Source: Pratylenchus scribneri
Lineage: Eukaryota > Nematoda > Chromadorea > Rhabditida > Pratylenchidae
Direction of reading: 5' to 3'
Assembly: GCA_030063045.1 (NCBI GenBank)
Contig: JAQSEB010000017.1
Span: 1,364,001 to 1,428,000, forward strand
Length of the DNA: 64,000 nt
Shown here: positions 57,235 to 64,000 of the stretch, piece after piece
How positions within the stretch are numbered: the stretch's first letter is position 1
Layout of the letters: every line of letters begins with the position of its first letter
The notes under the pieces: generated by a model
Told to the model about the DNA's origin: nothing
Databases searched by the model: none
What the model saw: only the letters and a program-made list of their open reading frames with translations
Position numbers and translations under genes: made by a program

Positions 57235-59333
57235 TCAAATTTGTGTCTTTTTTCTCGGTGTGCCATAAGTTGATGGAGGGGAACTGCCCGAAATGGACAA
57301 TTCCACCAAGGATTCGACCCGGACAAGTGGGGCTGGACCTCGAGGTGTGTTTCGATTGATCCGAACAAAAGTGGCGGCGGAACTGGATTTTCGTCTGTTG
57401 ATGGTTCCAATGCCAACTTTTGTTGGTGTTGTCTTTTGTGCCATCACAATTTGCGGTTGATGTTCCTGCATTTTCCTTTCCTCCTCTTCTTTTCTTTGTT
57501 CCAAATTTTCCGTTCCAAATTTCGATTTCCTTCCGGGCACATTCAACATTTCCACTTTCGCTTTTGGCTTTTTGGATGGAAATGTGTATTCGGTCATCAT
57601 ATCCGTGCTCGACGCATCGCTGACCAATGAAAAATCGGCTGCCGGACAATTTGGCCTCAAAAAGGGGGAGGAGGCAGATTGGCCATCATTATGTACTTCA
57701 ACAAGGGCAAATAATTTGGAGGAATTGCTGAAAAATGAAATGAAAATTGAATTCTTTTAAATTATTTTGATTTGAATTCCATTTAAATAAATTCCAAAAA
57801 TTAAAGTATTCCAAAAAATATCAAAAATTGCCTACTTTGCTGATGAGGTAGTTGGCCGACAATGTTCCTCCTCCGTATTTATACTGTTCAAATTTTGCCA
57901 TTTTCTTCCCGCAGATATTCATTCCCTCCCCCACCTTTCTTTTCCCCCGGCTGCCCCATTCTCTCGGATCATTTCCATTTCCGTCTCCGCTACCGCCCCA
58001 TTTCCATCAACACCGCCCGTTCTGCTCCGATCGCTCCTTGTCCGTTGGATGGTTATTTGGCGTCGGGATCGGCGCAATTCGGTCGACTCTTCCTGGATTA
58101 TCTGAAACGGATGCCCAATCCGGCCCTGTTCCCTCCCATCCCCATACCTATCTGGGCATGTCTGTCCCGGGACTCCAACGTGATCACACAGGCAATAATC
58201 AACAAAAACATTCCAATGCCCATCAGCACTGGGCCAACGTATTGCATTGATTTGAGCAGAAAACGAAACCATCCAAGTGGTGTGGATTCAATGGCTGAAA
58301 CCCCCATGGAATTGGAATTTTGTGAATTGAAAGTGCCAGAAGAGGATTGATCAACATTGGAAGGATTATTGGCCACTTCAGTGACAAGTAAGGGCTCGGC
58401 CGATGAGAACAAATCACTGTCGAAATAGCCAACAACTATGAGAGAGAAAAAATGGAATTAGAACTAGATTTTAGATCAAAGATTTGGCTAAAAAAAATTT
58501 AAATAGCAAAGTTGATTTTGGCTAATCCCAGGGGAAATAAATATAAATGCGAATTCCAATAATGCTTAAGAGCCTTTTCTATTCATCCTACTGTACCCCC
58601 ACTTTTTGCCTAATCACCCTGTCACTTTTTCAATCAAATATTGCCCCAAGCTGGCTTTTTTAAACTCGCCCTTTTTCCTCTCTTAATGCTTTTTACCTTT
58701 CACATTATTATCATATTTTCGGCACATTAATAAAGAATAATTTAAAGTAAAGTCGGATTCTACTTATCTCTATCCCATTCATTGGGCTTGGGCCACTGGT
58801 GGGCATAGGCCGCCAGCGAAGGCCCGGGGCGAGAGTATAGGCCCAGCTCTCGCTCCAAACAACTTTAGCCATAGATTAGAATTACATAACAATAAATGTA
58901 TTCAGTTTAATCAGTTTTTTAATTATTTTTCTCTCTGGTTTTAATTTATTCCAAATTTCTTGGTAATTTCTTTATCATGAGTCATGAAAATATTTCTTTC
59001 AAAACGAAAGAAAACCAACCGGTCATCAGCAGGCCCATGGCCATAAAAGCGGCACCGACAATTACAGTGGCACAAGCCGTCAGGAGTGTCTAGAACAAAA
59101 GGAAAGAATTTATGAGGATCAAAAAATGAGGGAGAATATTTGGAAGGGATTAATTAATTATTTTGACAGCACACCTGCCTATTGAATGCAAATCTCAAAT
59201 GGAAAATTGGAATAACGAAAATTCCTTTTGGCAACTGTGGCTCTGCAATTTTGCTTTTCATGGATTTTTTGGGATACTTTTTGAAGGAAAATGTGGTAGA
59301 AAAGCTTCCTTTCTTCCCGGTTACTGATCCCAT
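57235..59333 (-). CDS. TMEM200-like two-pass membrane protein
   Basis: Six exons (59333-59175, 59089-59020, 58435-58148, 58101-58014, 57883-57836, 57727-57235) give 382 codons. The N-terminal cytoplasmic part is basic (GSFSTTFSFKKYPKKSMKSK). Then come helix one (TLLTACATVIVGAAFMAMGLLMTVVGYF) and a Ser/Asn-rich luminal loop. Helix two is [31 protein letters not shown]. The second block matches human TMEM200 ([26 protein letters not shown]), and GYF follows helix one where human has GYW. The C-terminal half is long, polar and disordered (TRRKSSAATFVRI-type sequence, Ser/Pro-rich). The function of TMEM200 proteins is unknown. Exon 4 has two usable frames; I chose the one whose flanking splice sites are canonical and in phase. 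The intron after exon 2 contains repeat copy E. Confidence 0.78.
58565..58875 (-). repeat. Copy E of the ~310-bp interspersed repeat (TMEM200-like intron 2)
   Basis: Reverse-oriented: the inverse of ACAGTAGGA, CAATATTTGATTG and GCTTATGCC-type motifs, ending with the inverse of TTCTAATCTATGGC. It resembles copy B in length and breakpoints. Confidence 0.72.
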
Positions 59334-60828
59334 TGATCCGACTTTCGTCTATTTTCCCTAAAGAATCGGTCTAGGTGCGAATGTAAGGGAATAAAACAAA
59401 AAGATGAGAAAGAAAAGAGTAAAGTTGCAACAATTTACTAAAAGATTTGAGGGAAAATAACCTCTTTTTTATTAAGGCGAAGAAAAATAAATGATATTGG
59501 ACCAGCAGGTTGAGAATTGTTTTTTTTTGGCCAAATGTGGGCCATCAAAACAATAATTCTCTTTTATATAATTGGAAGGACACCCAAATTTAATTACAGG
59601 AAATACGTGCCTATTTTTTAGAAAGAAATCTGGGAAGGTATTTTCCCAATTTTATCGCCCCAAATTGCACTTTCGAATGCTTCATCCATCCATTAAGCCC
59701 ACCAAATTGTTCCCAAAAATGGAAGGAGGGGGGGGGGGGGGGGGGGGCATTTGCACCTTTGAATCGACGTGTTTCCGCACAATCAATTTGGCCTGTTGTG
59801 CCCTCTGCTCCGCCTTTTGTTCCCTTTTCAATTTGCCCAACAATGCTCGGTCCGCCTTTGGCAATTGGTTCAAATCCGACAAATTTATTCGGCCCAATCC
59901 GAGGCTCACTTTAAATTATTTTGAATTCATTCCCAGCAACATTATTTCCTTCAAACCTCCTCTTGCCGCTAACATTTTCGGTTGGGCTAATTGGAATTTT
60001 CCTCTGGATTTTTAGATGAACAAATTTTGCGGATATTTTACAAATTGAGAAGAAGGAAGGGAAGGCCGGAAGGGAAATATATTCAATCCTTTTTTTTCTA
60101 GTTAAGTAAGTCGTTTTGGGAAAGGAAATGCCGCAGAGCCGGCACGGAAAAGGGGAAAAAGGAAAAGGGGACCACGCATTTTTGATTCATTCACTCACTC
60201 ATCAGTGGCCAAAGCCAGCGGCATTTTTGGCCGTTCTCGGCGACGAAAGAAAATGGGGGAGGAAAAGTGGCCTGGCCAAAGGCAAATAATATACTCTCGT
60301 AGAATAGTATTTGGCCATCAGCAAGTCGGCAATGGATAGAGAAGAGGGGGGGGGGGGCAACTACTGGGGCGGAAGAGGCAAAGGAAAATAGAGGGAGGGG
60401 AATGTGGCCTAAAGGGGATAAAGGAGGAGTGGGAGGCACATAGCCGGAGGGAAGAAAATCAATTTGTCCCCATTGCCTCTTTTTTGTGGTTGCCGCCGGC
60501 CTACCCACTGGCATCATTCAGCCAAATCCACTTTGGTGCCAGCTTATTCCCCCAAAAATTCAATTTGTGGCCAAAATATGTGGAAATTTATGAAAAATGG
60601 TCGAAATATTTATTCATCAAGCAAAGTGGAAAAGGAAAATTTACAAAATTCGAAGGAAAGCAAAGAGCAAAATTGTACTTTGAAATGGGAAACTAATGCG
60701 GAAAATTTTAGAGATATAATTAAATAGAAATTAAATTTGGGAAATTCATTTTTAATAAATTGGATAGAATTTTGAAATGCCCGTTTAGTTTCTTCTTTTT
60801 TTTACATATCTTCTTTTCTCTTCTATTC
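59334..60828. other. Spacer with one isolated exon-like segment and two G-tracts
   Basis: Apart from the exon-like segment at 59757-59908 there is no convincing gene. G-tracts lie at about 59728-59747 and 60346-60356. The minus-strand open frame 60517-60191 is Pro/Phe-rich and unsupported. Confidence 0.4.
59757..59908 (-). CDS. Isolated exon-like segment, gene unknown
   Basis: A 152-bp minus-strand segment bounded by TTTAAAG (acceptor) and AAG|GTGCAAA (donor). It is open in one frame encoding LGRINLSDLNQLPKADRALL followed by a Lys/Glu/Gln/Arg-rich helix (KREQKAEQRAQQAKLIVRKH). It could be a 5' exon of the TMEM200-like gene or part of an unrecognised gene. No partner exons were found. A 20-nt G/C homopolymer begins 8 bp into the putative downstream intron. 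Confidence 0.4.
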
Positions 60829-62706
60829 TTAATTGATTTCCAATGGTGGCGCCGGTTCCGGAATCAATGAGGTGAAAAATGAATGAATGGTTTGGAAGAA
60901 AATGTTCCAAGCATTTTGGCCAGCTGATGGAACATTGGGAACATTGACCGGTGCATTGGCTTGGCCTTCTTGAATTTGTTGTGGCTGCTGGTTTGGATCA
61001 CCTTCCGCCGGCTGATTAGCCTGAAAATATTTCAATTTAATATGAAATTATTTATTAAATTATAGATTAAAAAAGAGGGTTTGACTAGCGCTTTAGTTAA
61101 CCAAAAATTGTATTTTTTTTAATAGAAATGCATGTAGAATATATAAAAATGCATAAAAAGTGACAATAAGCCAGAAAAAAATATTTGCCTCAGAGAGGAT
61201 TCGAACCCGGGACCTCAATTTTACAAAAAAGGCATTAACCCACTAAGCTAAAAATGTCGTTTTAGTCGGATGATTCAATCTTTTTTATAAACCATAACCA
61301 GCGTAAATCTAAGTGAGCAATAGTACCAAAAACGTGTTACCAAAAGACGAATAAAAAGCCAATTTATTTCCTAATTCATAAAGTTCAAATTTCATGAAAA
61401 TTTAAAACTGAATTAAATTTAATTTAGTGCATTCTTCAAGATTTAAGAAGTCAAAGTTAAGCTTAAAATTGATCCACTCACCGCTCTTTGTTGTTCCGCC
61501 ACTGCCCCATTTTGACCTTGTTGATTTTGTTGTTGAGGTTGTTGCCTTCCTTGTTGATCCCTCCGTGCGCGCACAAACCAAAAAATGCCAACAATGGCAA
61601 TGACGAAGAAGAATCGTTCCACCGAGGAATAAAGGTAAAGGACCATGGCCAATAAGAGAAATCGAATGGATTTGTAGAGGAGGTCAAGGAAGTCAGGGGC
61701 AGCAGCAGCAGCTCGAACATTCAACAAATCATTATTCACTGCAGCGGGCGGTCCATTTGCTGGAATCAACGGCATTTGTTGTCCATTTTGAGGGCCGCCA
61801 AATACCGCTGGGGGAACACCCATGGACTGGAATTGAGAATAATTAATGGATTATATCTAATAAGGCCATAATATTAGGAATTCAAAGATTTAAGATCCGA
61901 AAAAGGAGTACATTATTTAAACTTCTTATCAAAAATTTCTATTAAACCTGTGGCTGATTAGTAAATGGAACTGGTTGGCCGAATTGAGGACTCATCACTA
62001 AAGGGCCGGAACCGTATTGTTGGACTCGATATGGCATTGCCGCCGGCATTCCTCCATATTGGTAAAATTGCATCATTTGGGCCATACTGAAATGTTCAAT
62101 TTTTATCAAATATTGGATATAATTAATACTAATTGTGATATGCGGCCATCCATGCTTCATGATTTTGGTACTGAATGCCATAATTTGGTAGTGGCGCCAT
62201 CATTGTCGGCGGGGGAGGTTGAACAAAATTGGCATTCATATTTGGAGGATTTTGGATATTGGCACTAAAAATTAGTCATTAATAAATGTTTAAAATATCC
62301 AAAATTATACTTTGAATTGTTGTTCACATTTGACCGATGTCGAATCCCTTCCCCACTTTGTTGTCCCGGATTGCCGATGTAAACCATGTGAATAACCTGC
62401 TTCTCCAATTGTTCTTCCGCTGGGCGTTGGATTCCATCGCGTTGCAATTTCAGCACTTCACTAATTTTCTGTCCATTTTCCAGACATTTTCCTGCGTAAA
62501 TAAGACGCTGGCGTGTGACATCCTATTAAGCAATTTTTAATACATATTCTTCATAAGAAAATTGGGTTTACCGGTTTAAATGTACAAAGTTGAGCCAAAT
62601 GCTCTTTCAATTGAAGAATTGTCCAATCAGATGAACATTCAACATTATAATCGGAGAATGTTTCCAAGGCACAACGAATTGTCAATTGGATTGATTGGTC
62701 GGACAT
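60829..62706 (-). CDS. HERPUD: HERPUD orthologue (ER-stress ubiquitin-like ERAD protein)
   Basis: Homologue of human HERPUD1/2, an ER membrane protein with a cytosolic ubiquitin-like domain that links the HRD1 ligase to Derlins in ER-associated degradation. Six exons (62706-62572, 62522-62311, 62264-62130, 62086-61948, 61826-61482, 61020-60829) total 386 codons, 385 aa against 391 in human HERPUD1. The N-terminal ubiquitin-like domain contains DWTIQQLKEHLAQLC and QRLIYAGKCLENGQKI (human DQRLIYSGKLLLDHQ). A Pro/Gln/Met-rich linker follows, then DFLDLLYKSIRFLLLAMVLYLYSSVERFFFV (human DWLDWTYSAATFSVFLSILYFYSSLSRFLMV). The ending FFQTIHSFFTSLIPEPAPP matches human VFKTFFASLLPEGPP. It is divergent from Derlin-1, 520 bp away. 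Confidence 0.92.
61187..61258 (-). repeat. tRNA-like sequence in HERPUD intron 5 (pseudo-tRNA or SINE head)
   Basis: On the minus strand it has a good A box (TAGCTTAGTGGG) and a perfect B box (GGTTCGAATCC) at normal spacing, with TTTTTTGTAAA in the anticodon-loop position. The acceptor and T stems pair poorly, so a functional tRNA is unlikely. RNA polymerase III promoter elements seem intact. Confidence 0.6.
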
Positions 62707-63226
62707 TTTATCAAATTTAATAAAATCGGTCGGTTTGTAAAATCTAAATAATTTCGGATTAGTTGATTTATTAACAATTTATAAAAGTGACGATCAATGA
62801 AATTATTAAAGAATTAATCAATTCAATTTATTGCCTATATGTTATGTTATGTCTACGTACTATTATTTACGTGTGGCTATTGAATTAATGTAATGCTCAC
62901 GTGTGATAATGCGATTCGCTCTATGGCTTTTGCCTTTGCTATATTTTAGGGCGATAACATGAATTGTGAATATTTCTAGGGAAAATAAAAATAACCAGAA
63001 TCAAAATTAAAGGAAGAATGAGATGAATTAATGAAGAATCTGCTTAACTTTTTTCATTAAATTTATTAAAGTGAATTGCTTCAAAAAATGAAATAAAAAC
63101 TGACATTTTTTTATTTGATAGTCCACGCTCCACGGAATTTCAATTTTTAATGATTTTATTTTTATTAAGCATTTCTTTTTAGAAATCTACTAAGTATAAA
63201 TCCAAATCTACAAAACTAAATCAAAA
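62707..63226. promoter_or_regulatory. Shared divergent promoter of HERPUD and Derlin-1
   Basis: 520 bp between the two start codons. It has two ACGTGTG motifs (62869-62876, 62898-62905), one TACGTA (62854-62859) and two CCACG motifs 7 bp apart (63123-63127, 63130-63134). ACGTG is the core of the XBP1-bound UPR element and CCACG is the ATF6/XBP1 half of the ERSE. Their relevance here is inference. Confidence 0.5.
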
Positions 63227-63974
63227 ATGGGCGATTTTGGTGAGTGGTATCATTCAATACCGCTAATCACAAAATATTGGTTCACTGGCGCCACCGTGAT
63301 TCCATTGCTTGGCCGATTTGGACTGTTCAATCCGTATTTGATGCTACTCGATTGGGAACTGTTCTTTTACAAATTCCAGGTTTATATTCAACAAAATATG
63401 TTAAATTAAATTTTAATTTAAGTTATGGAGGCCGATAACCGCACTCTTCTATTTCCCCGTAACACCGCAGACCGGCTTCCATTGGCTTTTGATGTGCTAT
63501 TTCCTCTACAATTATTCAAAGGATTTGGAGAGTTCATTTTTTGATGGAAGACCGGCGGATTATCTCTTCATGCTCTTTTTCAATTGGATTTGTTGCACGG
63601 TAATCCATTTAATTAAAAAATTGAATTAAAAATCACCAATTATAGATAATTTGTTTCGTTGCCGAAATTTATTTTCTGCTTGAGCCAATGGTTTTGAGTG
63701 TTCTCTACGTTTGGTGCCAATTCAACAAAGATCGGATCGTGTCATTCTGGTTTGGCTTACAATTCAAGGTAACACGAAATAATCATCATCAAAATCAAAA
63801 AAAATCATAGGCCGTCTATCTTCCCTGGGTTTTGGTGGCATTCAACATGATTTTGCGGGGTGGCGGAATCAACGAATTGGTTGGCATCCTCGTTGGTCAC
63901 ACCTACTATTTCCTCGCATTCCAATATGCACTCGACTTCGGCGGCTCTCAATTGATTAGCACTCCACAATTCTT
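63227..63974 (+). CDS. cup-2: Derlin-1 (rhomboid pseudoprotease, ERAD), partial
   Basis: Orthologue of human Derlin-1 and C. elegans CUP-2, an ER membrane rhomboid pseudoprotease in retrotranslocation of misfolded proteins. Exons 63227-63379, 63423-63599, 63646-63768 and 63811-63974 are canonical; the gene continues beyond the window. Identity to human Derlin-1 is high: WYHSIPLITKYWF, FQLWRPITALFYFPVTPQTGF (split over two exons), FDGRPADYLFMLFFNWIC, MVLSVLYVWCQFNKDRIVSF, INELVGILVGHTYYFL and STPQFL. The WR motif after transmembrane segment 1 and the GxxxG-like NELVGILVGH are present. About 205 residues are visible; the C-terminal tail with the p97-binding motif is missing. Confidence 0.95.
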
Positions 63975-64000
63975 GTGAGTTCCCCATTTAATTTTTAATT

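Noticed and set aside
57919..58101. Alternative Arg-rich frame (IIQEESTELRRSRRQ) for TMEM200-like exon 4
   Set aside because: It requires a phase mismatch at the preceding intron; the other frame fits canonical sites on both sides.

Overview
The window is a stretch of nuclear genome from a nematode. The evidence is a set of recognisable animal genes with nematode-style architecture: most introns are 40-60 nt, many acceptors are TTTTCAG or TTTTAG, genes are tightly packed, and one strand carries a candidate operon. The identifiable genes are orthologues or relatives of C. elegans let-363/TOR, RMND5, cyn-12/PPIL1, coq-8, HHAT, the F52B5.3/YTHDC2-like helicase, an EPHX4-type epoxide hydrolase, hlh-2, HERPUD and cup-2/Derlin-1. 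Several reconstructed introns are GC-AG rather than GT-AG, each in a G|GCAA context. That, with the AT-rich base composition, makes a tylenchid (possibly cyst-nematode-like) source plausible, but this is a guess. All exon models were assembled by hand. The total coding length is a multiple of three for every complete model (carboxypeptidase, RMND5, PPIL1, HHAT-like, VWA gene, epoxide hydrolase, TMEM200-like, HERPUD and three small membrane proteins). COQ8, the helicase and hlh-2 are only partly resolved.

Layout. 0-4.2 kb: the 5' end of TOR (-), a small type I membrane protein (+), and the GID/CTLH ubiquitin ligase subunit RMND5 (+). 4.9-11.0 kb: a secreted M14 carboxypeptidase (+) whose 1.75-kb intron 8 holds three nested repeats. 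12.1-13.0 kb: a small membrane protein (+). 13.25-20.7 kb: a minus-strand run HHAT-like, COQ8, PPIL1 with gaps of only about 130-150 bp. The large PPIL1 intron carries about 1.5 kb of a 27-bp minisatellite. 21.3-25.8 kb: an R3H-DExH helicase (+). 26.1-27.3 kb: a large foldback element. 28.4-42.3 kb: a 25-exon gene (+) for a secreted protein of about 2408 aa with nine von Willebrand A domains; its introns hold several unrelated repeats. 42.5-44.2 kb: an epoxide hydrolase (-). 45.4-49.9 kb: the E-protein bHLH factor HLH-2 (-), then about 6 kb with no convincing gene. 56.0-56.5 kb: a small membrane protein (+). 57.2-59.3 kb: a TMEM200-like protein (-). 60.8-62.7 kb: HERPUD (-), head-to-head with Derlin-1 (+, runs off the window).

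Functional links. HERPUD and Derlin-1 both serve ER-associated degradation and are divergent across 520 bp that contains ACGTG and CCACG motifs of the kind bound by unfolded-protein-response factors. The other genes look like ordinary housekeeping, signalling and extracellular-matrix genes. The unusual content is mostly repeats: two hAT-like TIR families with exact 8-bp target duplications, a ~310-bp repeat with six copies all in introns, a ~20-bp satellite scattered over four loci, two tRNA-like insertions and several long G/C homopolymers.
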